DNA from: Streptomyces fulvoviolaceus
GTDB taxonomy: Bacteria > Actinomycetota > Actinomycetes > Streptomycetales > Streptomycetaceae
Assembly (NCBI RefSeq): GCF_000718165.1
Contig: NZ_JOEY01000037.1
Location: 1-64,000 of the forward strand
Length of the DNA: 64,000 bases
Reading direction: 5' to 3'
Numbering within the stretch: the first letter of the stretch is position 1; every line of letters begins with the position of its first letter. A model generated the notes under the pieces. The model saw only the letters and a list, made by a program, of their open reading frames with translations, did no database searches and was not told the DNA's origin. This document shows, piece by piece, positions 28,077 to 39,802 of the stretch. Position numbers and translations under genes: made by a program.

Positions 28077-29303
28077 ATGGCCGACACATTGGCCGGACCC
28101 GTGCCCGAAGCGACGGACACCGTCCCCGAGTTCCCGATGTCCCGGGAGGCCCGCTGCCCGTTCGACCCGCCGCCCGCCCTCAAGGATCTGCAGGCAGAAG
28201 CGCCCCTCACCAAGGTGCGGCTGTGGGACGGCAGCGAGCCGTGGCTCGTGACCCGTTACACCGAGCAGCGGGCCATTCTGGGCGACGCGCGGGTCAGTGC
28301 GGACATCGACACCCCCGGCTACCCGAACAAGGCCGCCTCGGGCGGGGGCAAGCTCAGCTTCATCATGATGGACGACCCCGAACACGCCCGGCTGCGGCGG
28401 ATGGCGACGGCGCCGTTCGCCATCAAGCGGGTGGAGGCCATGCGGCCCACCGTCCAGAAGATCGTGGACGACCTGATCGACGATCTGCTGGCCGGCCCGG
28501 GCCCGGTGGACCTCGTGGACGCGTTCGCTCTGCCGATCCCCTCGCTGGTGATCTGCGAACTGCTGGGCGTGCCCTACGACGACCACGCCATGTTCCAGGA
28601 CAACACCAAGACGATGGTCCGCACGACCTCGACGACCGAGGAGCGCAACGCGGCGACCCGGGTGATCGGCGGATACCTGGGCGGTCTCATCGGACAGCGG
28701 CTCGCCGAACCGCAGGACGACCTGCTGTCGAGCATCGCCGGACGGGTCGCCGCCGGTGAACTGACCCACGGGCAGGCGACCGAGATGGCGCTGCTCCTGC
28801 TGTTCGCGGGGCACGAGACGACCGCCAACATGATCGCCCTCGGCACTCTGGCGCTGCTGCAGAACCCGGACCAGCTCGCCCTGCTGCGTGAGACGGACGA
28901 CCCGAAGGTCGTCGCCTCGGCGGTCGAGGAACTCCTGCGGTACCTGAACATCGCCCACGAGGGAAAGCGCCGCGCGGTCACCGAGGACATCGAGATCGCC
29001 GGCCAGGTCCTCAAGGCCGGGGACGGCGTCATCCTGGTCAACGAGATCGCCAACCGCGACCCCGAGGTGTTCGCCGACCCGGACAAGCTCGACATCACCC
29101 GCGACGCCCGCCGGCACGTCGCCTTCGGCTTCGGTATCCACCAGTGCCTGGGCCAGCCCCTGGCCCGGATGGAGCTCCAGGTCGTCTACGGCACCCTCTA
29201 CAAGCGCATCCCGACGCTCAAGCTCGCCTGCGCCCTCGAAGACGTCAAGTTCAAGCACGACGCGTTCATCTACGGCGTGCACGGACTGCCTGTCACCTGG
29301 TGA
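28077..29303 (+). CDS. Cytochrome P450 (CYP105-like)
   Basis: A 408-residue P450 resembling the CYP105 family common in streptomycetes, which hydroxylates varied xenobiotics and natural products. Motifs are LLFAGHETTANM (I helix), VEELLRYLNIAHEGKRRAV (K helix and following strand), IANRDPEVFADPDKLDI and the heme loop FGFGIHQCLGQPLAR with C357. The C-terminus HGLPVTW is typical. ATG at 28077 follows GAGGAG. A ferredoxin gene starts 53 bases after the stop, as is usual for CYP105 operons. Confidence 0.93.
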   Translation: MADTLAGPVPEATDTVPEFPMSREARCPFDPPPALKDLQAEAPLTKVRLWDGSEPWLVTRYTEQRAILGDARVSADIDTPGYPNKAASGGGKLSFIMMDDPEHARLRRMATAPFAIKRVEAMRPTVQKIVDDLIDDLLAGPGPVDLVDAFALPIPSLVICELLGVPYDDHAMFQDNTKTMVRTTSTTEERNAATRVIGGYLGGLIGQRLAEPQDDLLSSIAGRVAAGELTHGQATEMALLLLFAGHETTANMIALGTLALLQNPDQLALLRETDDPKVVASAVEELLRYLNIAHEGKRRAVTEDIEIAGQVLKAGDGVILVNEIANRDPEVFADPDKLDITRDARRHVAFGFGIHQCLGQPLARMELQVVYGTLYKRIPTLKLACALEDVKFKHDAFIYGVHGLPVTW

Positions 29304-29356
29304 CGGTTTCCCGTCCCGCCAACCAACAAGAACGACATGTGATGAAGGGGATTCCC

Positions 29357-29611
29357 ATGAAGGTGGAACTGGAAGCCGACAAGTGCGTCGCCTCGGGGCA
29401 GTGCGTGCTCGCCGCGATGGACGTGTTCGACCAGGACGACGACGGCATCGCGATCCTGCTGGAGGAGAAGCCCGGGCCCGAACTCCTCGACGACGTCAAG
29501 GAAGCCATCGCGGTCTGCGCTGCTCGCCCCGTACGACCGGCCGCCGCTCTCCAAGCAGCTGCTGTCCAGCGAGTGGGAGCCCGACCGGCTGGCCCTGCGC
29601 ACCACGTCTGA
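29357..29611 (+). CDS. 3Fe-4S ferredoxin with altered C-terminus
   Basis: Ferredoxin that would pass electrons to the preceding P450. The first 54 residues are normal: cluster cysteines C10 and C16 in DKCVASGQC and C54 in IAVC. After C54 the family sequence (proline, then alanine, glycine and a short end) is lost. The frame continues as AARPVRPAAALQ for 30 unrelated residues. The cause is a junction near 29518 with sequence that belongs to a reductase in another frame. All three cysteines remain, so a cluster may form. ATG at 29357 is preferred over an ATG five codons earlier. Confidence 0.75.
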   Translation: MKVELEADKCVASGQCVLAAMDVFDQDDDGIAILLEEKPGPELLDDVKEAIAVCAARPVRPAAALQAAAVQRVGARPAGPAHHV

Positions 29612-30599
29612 CCTGGGCGCCCTCGGCCTCGACCTGCGCCTCGGCGTGGCCGCGACCGGCCTCGAACTCGCCGAGCGCACACTGCACTTGGCCGACGGTT
29701 CGACGGTGCCGTACGACGGACTGATCCTGGCCACCGGGGTCCGGCCGCGCCGGCTGCCCGGCGAGGGCGCGCATGTGCTGCGCACGCTCGAAGACGCCCT
29801 GACGCTGCGGGAGCGGCTCACGCCCGGGCGGCGGCTGGTCGTGGTGGGCGCGGGTTTCCTCGGCGCGGAGGCCGCCGCGGTGGCCTGGCGTCTCGGCGCC
29901 CGGGTGACGCTCCTCGAACCCGCCTCCGTGCCGCTGGCGCACGCGGTCGGCGCCGAGGTCGGACAGGTGCTCGCCCAGGCGCACGTGGACCGGGGCGTTG
30001 ACCTGCGCTGCGGGGTCACCGTGACCGAGGTGACCGAGGACGGGGTCCGGCTCGCCGACGGCGAGGTGATCGACGCCGACGAGGTGCTGGTCGCCATCGG
30101 CTCACTGCCCAACACCGAGTGGCTCGAGGGCAGCGGTCTGCCGGTGGGCGACGGCGTGGTCTGCGACGAGTACTGCGAGGCCGCGCGGAACGTGTACGCG
30201 GCCGGTGACGTCGCCCGCTGGTACAACCCCCTGTTCGGCACCTCGATGCGCATCGAGCACCGCACCAACGCGGCCGAACAGGGCATGGCCGCCGCTCGCA
30301 ACCTGCTCCACCCCGAGGCGCGCAAGCCGTTCGCGCCGGTGCCGTACTTCTGGTCCGACCAGTACGACATGAAGGTCCAGGCATACGGCTTCCTGCGGGG
30401 ACACGACGAAGTCGCCGTGGTGGCGGGTGACTTGGCGGAGCGCCGGTTCGTCGCCGTCTACCGCACCGGGGACCGGGTGAGCGGAGCGCTCGCCGTCGGC
30501 ATGCCGCCCAAGGCGATCCGGCAGTGGCGGCAGGCCATCGCGTCCGGAGCGGCCTGGCACGAGGCAGTGCGCAGCGAGGTCTCGGCAACCGAGGCCTGA
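29520..30599 (+). pseudogene. NAD(P)/FAD-dependent ferredoxin reductase lacking its N-terminus
   Basis: In the frame from 29520 the translation LLAPYDRPPLSKQLLSSEWE joins the family about 40 residues in. The NAD-binding GxGxxG region (VVVGAGFLGAEAAAVAWRLG), the second FAD motif (NVYAAGDVARW) and the C-terminal domain are all intact. The first FAD-binding GxGxxG segment and the start codon are missing, and the ferredoxin runs directly into it out of frame. The first in-frame start is GTG at 29646, with no ribosome site. A deletion of roughly 150 bases best explains this; an assembly error is possible. Confidence 0.82.
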
Positions 30600-30615
30600 A
30601 CGAAGGAGGTTGTCC

Positions 30616-31446
30616 ATGGTCGGCTTTCCGCGCGACGAACGCCGTGACGTGGTCGTGGTCACCGGGGCGGGAGGAATAGGGACGGCGGTCGCACGCCGGA
30701 TCGGCAGCGGCCGTACCCTCTTCCTCGCCGACGCCTCGCGCGGCCAACTCGACCGTACGGTCGGGGTGTTGCGTGCCGAGGGGTACGACGCGCACGGCGT
30801 GGTGATCGATGTCTGCGATCACGCGTCGGTGCGGAAGCTGGCCGAAACGGCGGCCGGCGAGGGACGGTTGGCGGCCGTCGTGCACACCGCGGGGGTCTGC
30901 GCCGCGATCGCCTCCGCGCGGACCAACTTCGAGGTGAACATGGTCGGTACCGCCCATGTGATCGACTGCTTCGAGGCCGTGGCCACTCGCGGCACCTCCC
31001 TGGTCTGCGTCGCGGGCGTCGCGGGTCACTACGCGACACTGTCCGACGAGGACGAGGTCCTGCTGGCGACCGTGCCCGCGGAAGAGCTCCTCGAACTCGA
31101 CGTCGTCGCCGCCGTCGGGGACGACGCGGTGCCCGCGTACATCGTGTCCAACCGGGCTGTGCAGGTGCGTGTCGAGGCCGCCGCGCTCGCCTGGAACCTG
31201 CGCGGTGCCCGGGTGAACTCGGTCAGTCCGGGCGCCGTGGCCACGGACATGGCGAAGGCCGAGGCCGGGTCGGTGTACGGCGAGCACCTGCGGAAGATGC
31301 TCGACGCGTGCGGCGCGGGCCGCGCCGCGACACCGGTGGAGATCGCCGACGTCATCGCCTTTCTCGCCGGGCCCCAGGCGCAGTACGTCAACGGCACCGA
31401 CCTGGTCGTCGACGGCGGTCAGAGCGCCTGGTTGCGCCGGCACTGA
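30616..31446 (+). CDS. SDR family oxidoreductase without the catalytic lysine
   Basis: A 276-residue Rossmann-fold protein. The cofactor motif is VVVTGAGGIGTAVARRIG, with LADASR following the second strand. The position of the YxxxK motif reads YIVSN, so the usual lysine is asparagine. The region VSPGAVATDMAKAEAG and the end NGTDLVVDGGQSAWL are typical of the family. Loss of the lysine suggests altered or no dehydrogenase activity. AAGGAGG lies six bases before ATG 30616. Last gene of the P450-ferredoxin-reductase operon. Confidence 0.85.
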   Translation: MVGFPRDERRDVVVVTGAGGIGTAVARRIGSGRTLFLADASRGQLDRTVGVLRAEGYDAHGVVIDVCDHASVRKLAETAAGEGRLAAVVHTAGVCAAIASARTNFEVNMVGTAHVIDCFEAVATRGTSLVCVAGVAGHYATLSDEDEVLLATVPAEELLELDVVAAVGDDAVPAYIVSNRAVQVRVEAAALAWNLRGARVNSVSPGAVATDMAKAEAGSVYGEHLRKMLDACGAGRAATPVEIADVIAFLAGPQAQYVNGTDLVVDGGQSAWLRRH

Positions 31447-31447
31447 A

Positions 31448-31473
31448 GGGGCGCCGGCGAGTGCCGGCGCCCC
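31448..31473. terminator. Bidirectional terminator hairpin
   Basis: GGGGCGCCGGC (31448-31458) and its exact reverse complement (31463-31473) with a GAGT loop, between the convergent SDR and YncE-like genes. It starts right at the SDR stop codon and ends seven bases before the YncE stop. Confidence 0.8.
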
Positions 31474-31479
31474 ACCGGG

Positions 31480-32535
31480 TCAGTGACCGATACGGATCCG
31501 CGTCACCTGGTCCGTGCCGCCCGCGCCGGCACCGGACTTGTCGACCACGTACGCCGTGCCGTCGGCCACGTCGACGTGGTTCGGGTTGGTCCCGGTGGCC
31601 AGCGTCTCCTCGACGACACCCTTGCGCGGGTCGATGACGGAGACGCTCGCGGCGGTGCGGCTGACGACCAGGACGTCACCGGAGCGCTCGTCCGTGGCCA
31701 CCGACAGCGCACCCGCACCGGTCGCCACCGACTTGGTGACCGTGCCCGAGCGCAGGTCGACCACGGACACCGTGCCCGCGGTCTGGTCGGCCGTGTAGGC
31801 GGTGCGGCCGTTCTTGGAGAGGGAGACCGAGATCGGACCGTCGCCGGCCGGAATGAACCGCGGCGTCTCCGAGCCGGGGGAGACCTGGATGATCCGGTCG
31901 TTGGACAGGTCGGCCGCATAGACCGTCCCGGTCCGCTCGTTGACGGCGAGGCCCGCGGGGCCCGCGCCCTCGATCGTGACGCGCTCCTTCTCCTTGAACG
32001 TACGGCTGTCGATCGCGACCAGCGTGCCGTCCCCGAAGCCGCTCGCCCACACCGTGTTGTGCCGCTCGTCCACGACGATCTCGCGGGCGTGCGCGACGTT
32101 CGGCAGCGTGGCGAGGTGCTCGCCGGTGCGCTGGCTGTAGACGGCGACGGAGTTGTTGCGGGTGTTCGTCGTCCACACGGTGTTGTGCTCGTCGTCGACG
32201 GCGACACCGTAGACGGCCTCCAGCGCGCCGGTGGCCGTGTCGACGACCGGCGGGGTGTAGGAGGCCTCCACGGCCAGGGTGTCCGGGTCCACCTTCAGCA
32301 GGCTGGTGGCGGTGACCGGCGGGCGGCCGTTGGAGACGGTGACCCAGAGCGCGTCGTTCCGCTCCGAGTACGCCGACTGGTACAGGCCTCTGACCAGCGG
32401 TGCGGTCGTGACGGTGGAGCCTGTCGCCTCGGCCGACGCGGTGCCCGTCAGCGCCGGTGTGATGCCCGCGGTGAGTACCACGGCTATGGCGGCACGGACC
32501 GTGGTGCGGCGGAGGTTGCGGGTGCGTGTGGTCAT
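31480..32535 (-). CDS. Secreted YncE-type beta-propeller protein
   Basis: A 351-residue protein with a signal peptide (TTVRAAIAVVLTAGITPALTGTASA, cleavage about residue 34). At least six repeats follow the pattern of a seven-bladed propeller, for example GVAVDDEHNTVWTTNTRNNSVAVYSQRTGE and EIVVDERHNTVWASGFGDGTLVAIDSRT. E. coli YncE is a periplasmic propeller repressed by iron-Fur. This copy lies beside the siderophore locus, which suggests an iron-related role, but no iron box is visible within 150 bases of its start. ATG at 32535 is preceded by GGGAG. Confidence 0.88.
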   Translation of the reverse strand: MTTRTRNLRRTTVRAAIAVVLTAGITPALTGTASAEATGSTVTTAPLVRGLYQSAYSERNDALWVTVSNGRPPVTATSLLKVDPDTLAVEASYTPPVVDTATGALEAVYGVAVDDEHNTVWTTNTRNNSVAVYSQRTGEHLATLPNVAHAREIVVDERHNTVWASGFGDGTLVAIDSRTFKEKERVTIEGAGPAGLAVNERTGTVYAADLSNDRIIQVSPGSETPRFIPAGDGPISVSLSKNGRTAYTADQTAGTVSVVDLRSGTVTKSVATGAGALSVATDERSGDVLVVSRTAASVSVIDPRKGVVEETLATGTNPNHVDVADGTAYVVDKSGAGAGGTDQVTRIRIGH

Positions 32536-32589
32536 GCTGAGTCAACTCCCTGATATGGGGGGGTGGGTTGATGCGGAGCGAGGGTTTTG

Positions 32590-32627
32590 GTGCCCGTGCG
32601 GGCACGGCCGGGGCCGCACAGCCCCGG
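32590..32627. terminator. Two tandem hairpins
   Basis: GTGCCCG-TG-CGGGCAC (32590-32605) and CCGGGGC-CGCACA-GCCCCGG (32608-32627), each with perfect seven-base arms. On the minus strand they follow the damaged gene at 32631-32822, so they probably ended its transcript before the YncE gene. Confidence 0.7.
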
Positions 32628-32630
32628 AGC

Positions 32631-32822
32631 TCAGTTGCCGGCCGGCCGATCGTGAACTGCTTCAGCAGGGTCGCGTTGTCGAACTTGACGCTCAGGGTTG
32701 CCCCGGCTGGAAAGCCGGTCACGGTGAAGGGCACGTCGCCGCCGGGCTGCTCCGCCGGTGAGCGCGGCCACGTGGCTGAGTCCGGGGCGGGACATGGTGG
32801 CGGAGGGTCTGTCGAAGGCCAC
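32631..32822 (-). pseudogene. Remnant of an iron-regulated gene
   Basis: A GTG at 32822 with CCAGGAGC upstream and an iron-box-like site 24 bases further looks like a genuine start, giving MAFDRPSATMSRPGLSHVAALTGGA. The frame then turns to arginine-rich nonsense and stops at 32631. In the next frame, however, the same DNA reads PGGDVPFTVTGFPAGATLSVKF and on to KQFTIG, with G/C-rich third positions, as at the end of an Ig-like surface protein. A deletion joining the gene's two ends out of frame fits. The rest of the 358-base gap holds only the hairpins and the iron box. Confidence 0.55.
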
Positions 32823-32845
32823 GGACGAAGCTCCTGGATGTAAGG

Positions 32846-32864
32846 GTAGGTTTGCCTAAGTAAT
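32846..32864. promoter_or_regulatory. Iron box (DmdR/IdeR-type), imperfect
   Basis: GTAGGTTTGCCTAAGTAAT matches the box at 45914-45932 at 14 of 19 positions. It lies 30 bases upstream of the Fes-like gene at 32894 and 24 bases upstream of the damaged minus-strand gene, and so could serve both. Confidence 0.65.
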
Positions 32865-32893
32865 CAAGCGATGTGTCGTCGGGAGTCCGCTGA

Positions 32894-34153
32894 ATGTCCG
32901 TGCCTGTGCCGCCCGAGGGAGCCCCGAACCGCCCGCCTCGACTCGCGCGACCGCACGCGGTGCCACGGCTCGCCGAACCGGCCTGCGTGCTGCCCGCGCC
33001 GGACGGCGTCGAGGAGTTCTGGGCCGAGGTCCGCCGCCGCGGCACACCGTTCGTCGCTCCCGACCCGCTGGGCAGCGCCGACCACCTGGCCGTCACGTTC
33101 CTGTGGCGCGGCACCCCGGCCACCCGCGCCGTCCAGGTCCTGCCGAACAAGCTCGGCGACCCGCGCGACCCCGAGGGCAACCTGATGGAGCGCGTCCCCG
33201 GCACGGACGTATGGCACTGGACGCTTCGCCTGCGCCACGACTGGCGCGGCTCCTACGACTTCTACGTCGACGAGGGCGACGGCCCGGACCCGGGAACCCC
33301 CGCGTACTGGCAGTGGCTGCGCATCTGCCGCCGCACCGATCCGTTCAACGGCCGGGCGCTTCCCCACCGTTGGGAGGACGCTCCCGTCTCGTACGCCGAA
33401 CTCCCCGCCGCACCCGACGCGTCGGACTGGGAGCCGCGAGCGGGTGTCGCCCGGGGAACCGTCACCGAGCACAAGGTCGGAAGCGCGCGACTCGGTGGCC
33501 CCAGGCGCGTCTGGCTGTACCAACCGCCGGTCGATACAAGGACGTCGGCGGATGATCTGCCGGTCCTCGTCCTCCTCGACGGCGAGCACTGGCAGCCGCG
33601 GCTCGGCCTCGCCCACCTCCTCGACAACCTCATCGCCGACGACCGTATGCCGCCCGTCGCCGCCGTCCTGCCGGAGGCCCTGGACGAGGCGACCCGATGG
33701 GCGGAGCTGTCGTGCCGTCCCGAGTACGTCTCCTTCCTCACGGACGAGCTGCTGCCGTGGACCGCCGCACGCCTGCCCGTCACCGACGACCCGGCGCGGA
33801 CGGTGGTCGCGGGACAGAGCCTCGGCGGACTCACCGCCGCCTACGCCGCCGTCGCGGCCCCGCACCGGTTCGGCAACGCGCTCGTCCAGTCGGGCTCGTT
33901 CTGGTGGCCCGTCGGCCAGGAAGCCGAGTGGCTCACCCGCGCGATCGCCGCGACGCCGCGGCTGCCGGTCCGCTTCCGGCTCTCCTTCGGCGAGCAGGAA
34001 TGGGTCGCCCTGCCCGCGGCCCGCCGACTGCGGGACACGCTCGCGAGCGTGGGCTACCACGACGCCTCCTACCGGGAGTTCAACGGTGGCCACGACTACC
34101 TCTGCTGGCGTACGGAACTGGCGGACGGGCTGGTGGAGTTGCTGGGCCGCTGA
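32894..34153 (+). CDS. Enterochelin esterase-like hydrolase (Fes family)
   Basis: A 419-residue cytoplasmic esterase that would hydrolyse the ester bonds of an iron-loaded catecholate siderophore and release iron. The N-terminal Fes domain carries VTFLWRGTPATRAVQVL and RVPGTDVWHWTLRL. The alpha/beta-hydrolase domain has the nucleophile in VVAGQSLGG and the catalytic histidine in FNGGHDYLCW. The catalytic region is complete. GGGAG precedes ATG 32894 and an iron box lies at 32846-32864. Its 3' end overlaps the PPTase gene on the other strand by 74 bases. Confidence 0.9.
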   Translation: MSVPVPPEGAPNRPPRLARPHAVPRLAEPACVLPAPDGVEEFWAEVRRRGTPFVAPDPLGSADHLAVTFLWRGTPATRAVQVLPNKLGDPRDPEGNLMERVPGTDVWHWTLRLRHDWRGSYDFYVDEGDGPDPGTPAYWQWLRICRRTDPFNGRALPHRWEDAPVSYAELPAAPDASDWEPRAGVARGTVTEHKVGSARLGGPRRVWLYQPPVDTRTSADDLPVLVLLDGEHWQPRLGLAHLLDNLIADDRMPPVAAVLPEALDEATRWAELSCRPEYVSFLTDELLPWTAARLPVTDDPARTVVAGQSLGGLTAAYAAVAAPHRFGNALVQSGSFWWPVGQEAEWLTRAIAATPRLPVRFRLSFGEQEWVALPAARRLRDTLASVGYHDASYREFNGGHDYLCWRTELADGLVELLGR

Positions 34154-34871
34154 GCGCGTCCCGCACCACGCAGGCCGCGGCCCAGCCGAAGGGGACGTCG
34201 ACGTCCGTCGCCGTCCAGCCGGGAAGAGCGGCCGGGCGAGGGCCGGTCCCCAGGTACAGGCCGCGCACCAGGTCGCTGGACAGGCCCTCGCCCGTCGCCT
34301 TGGCGTACGCCTCCTTGCGGGTCCAGCACCGGGCGAAGGCGCCCGGGCGGGCCTCGACGGACGCCCGCGCCAACTCCTTCCGCTCGGCGGGGTGCAGGGC
34401 ATGGGCCGCTTCCTCGGCGAGCACCGGTCCGGGAACCCGCTCGAGGTCCACACCCACCGGCTCGGAGGCAAGTCCCAGCAGGGCCAGCCCGCCCGAGTGG
34501 GAGAGCGAGAAGTGGACGCGTGAGCCGAATGGCCCCACCATCGCGGGACGGCCGTGCGGACCGCCGCAGCCCGGGCAGGGCAGCCGCGTCAACCGAACCG
34601 ACGCGGCCGGCAGTCCCGAGTAGGCGCCCAGGACCCGGCGCAGCGCACTGTGCACGGTGACGTACAGCGCCCGCTCCGCCGGCCGTCGCAACGCCGCCGC
34701 CCGGAGCCGCTCGTCCGCATCCAGCAGGGACACGTCGAGCGGGGCACCCGTCTCAGGCGCCCGTACGAGCCACAGCAGCGGGCCCCGTGCCAGGTCCCGG
34801 CGGCACAGTCCCGGCCCCCGTACGAGCGCCCGCGGACGCAGCTTCGGCACCTCCGGTGTCACCGTTCTCAT
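34080..34871 (-). CDS. Sfp-type 4'-phosphopantetheinyl transferase
   Basis: A 263-residue enzyme that loads the phosphopantetheine arm on the aryl carrier protein and the NRPS thiolation domain. The two family motifs are present: GVDLERV with the metal-binding D and E, and WTRKEAYAKATGEGL. HFSLSHSGG precedes them. The last 25 residues (PPARPPVPYASRG...) go beyond the domain and overlap the convergent esterase gene. ATG at 34871 overlaps the mbtH stop (ATGA). Last gene of the siderophore gene series. Confidence 0.93.
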   Translation of the reverse strand: MRTVTPEVPKLRPRALVRGPGLCRRDLARGPLLWLVRAPETGAPLDVSLLDADERLRAAALRRPAERALYVTVHSALRRVLGAYSGLPAASVRLTRLPCPGCGGPHGRPAMVGPFGSRVHFSLSHSGGLALLGLASEPVGVDLERVPGPVLAEEAAHALHPAERKELARASVEARPGAFARCWTRKEAYAKATGEGLSSDLVRGLYLGTGPRPAALPGWTATDVDVPFGWAAACVVRDALSGPATPPARPPVPYASRGSRGHR

Positions 34872-35052
34872 CCCAGGCCCGTCTCCACCTGGCCCACGCA
34901 CAGCGAGTGCGGAGCCGGACCGAAGCGGGCCGCCCAACCGGCCGGCACGGCGCGCCAGGCCGGCCACAGGGACAGCCGCCCCTGCGCGTTCTCCAGCACC
35001 AGATGGGTCTCCTGGCCGTCAGGACCGGGATCGAACGGACCGGCCTGGGTCG

Positions 35053-35056
<4 letters not shown>
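34868..35056 (-). CDS. mbtH: MbtH family protein
   Basis: A 62-residue accessory protein that binds adenylation domains and supports their activity. The family signature is clear: FLVLENAQGRLSLWP-type sequence here as HLVLENAQGRLSLWPAWRAVPAGW, with the SLWP tryptophan and the PxGW pair. ATG at 35056 overlaps the NRPS stop (ATGA), and its stop overlaps the PPTase start. Expected partner is the serine-activating A domain encoded just before it. Confidence 0.95.
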
Positions 35057-38924
<3,868 letters not shown>

Positions 38925-38928
<4 letters not shown>

Positions 38929-39152
38929 GCCACCCCCAGCAGGGGTGCCCAGGCCTCGATGGCCGGCTGCTCGGCGAGGTCCGCGAAGTCCGCCTGGACG
39001 CCGTGCTCGCGGCGCCAGCGTTCGAGGAGCGCCATGATGCGGACGGAGTCGAGGCCGTAGTCCACGAGGTTCTCGTCGACGGGTATGTCCGCGGGCTCCT
39101 CGCCGAGGCAGTCGGCGATGTCGGTGCGGATCCGCTCCAGGGTGAGTGTCAT
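38925..39152 (-). CDS. Stand-alone aryl carrier protein
   Basis: A 75-residue carrier protein. The phosphopantetheine serine is S36 in VDYGLDSVRIM, the sequence environment of aryl carrier domains. In enterobactin systems this domain is usually fused to the isochorismatase (EntB, DhbB); here it is a separate gene three bases after the isochorismatase stop. It should hold the activated 2,3-dihydroxybenzoate made by the AMP-ligase for the NRPS. ATG at 39152. Confidence 0.93.
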
Positions 39153-39155
39153 GGA

Positions 39156-39788
39156 TCAGACCTCCTTGAAGAGCGCGTCGGTGGTGGTCACGACCGCGCA
39201 GCGGCCGGCGGCCCAGCGCAGGGCCATGTCGTGGTCGTCCCGCGAGAAGTCGGCGACGGCGTCGGCGACGACGAACGCCTGGATGTCCCGCTGCCACGCG
39301 TCGCAGGCGGTCATCAGCACGCCGATGTGCGCGTACACGCCGACGATCACCAACTGGTCGCGGCCCGTCTCTCGCAGCAGGGCGTCGAGTTCGGTGCGTA
39401 CGAACGCGCTGTACTTCCACTTCGTGAGCACCGTGTCCCCGGGCTCGGGCGCCACCGCCTCGGGCGTGGCGAGCGCCTCGGGGTCGTCCGCGACACCCGG
39501 GCCCCAGAAGTCGAGCTGGAGGCCGCGCTGCTGGGGCGTCTGGCCGCCGCGCTGGGCCGAGTAGACGACCGGGACACCGAGCCGGCGGGCCTCCTTCAGC
39601 AGACGGGCCGCGTTGTCGAGCATGCCGGTGAGGGGCTGTGCGCCGGCCGGGAACGCGGACAGGAAGTGCTGCTGGAGGTCGTGGACGAGCAGCACGGCGC
39701 GCGCCGGGTCAACGGTCCACGACACACGGTTCGCGGGAAGCTCGGCCGCGGCCGGGAGCGGATAGGAGGGGATGGCGGGAAGTGCCAT
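39156..39788 (-). CDS. dhbB: Isochorismatase (DhbB/EntB N-terminal type)
   Basis: A 210-residue hydrolase converting isochorismate to 2,3-dihydro-2,3-dihydroxybenzoate. Visible: RAVLLVHDLQQHFLSAF with the catalytic aspartate, the lysine in VLTKWKYSAF, and GVYAHIGVLMTACDAW, where the isochorismatases have no catalytic cysteine. There is no fused carrier domain. ATG at 39788 is preceded by GAAAGG. It lies between dhbE and the carrier-protein gene. Confidence 0.95.
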   Translation of the reverse strand: MALPAIPSYPLPAAAELPANRVSWTVDPARAVLLVHDLQQHFLSAFPAGAQPLTGMLDNAARLLKEARRLGVPVVYSAQRGGQTPQQRGLQLDFWGPGVADDPEALATPEAVAPEPGDTVLTKWKYSAFVRTELDALLRETGRDQLVIVGVYAHIGVLMTACDAWQRDIQAFVVADAVADFSRDDHDMALRWAAGRCAVVTTTDALFKEV

Positions 39789-39802
39789 GGGGAGAGGGCC
39801 TT

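Noticed and set aside
29144-29356. An extended ferredoxin starting at 29144
   Set aside because: The extension lies inside the P450 gene in a different frame; ATG at 29357 has a ribosome site and the normal ferredoxin N-terminus.
38929-39420. A longer NRPS reading frame starting at 39420
   Set aside because: The extra 164 residues overlap the carrier protein and isochorismatase genes in another frame. The ATG at 38928 overlapping the carrier stop is the natural start.
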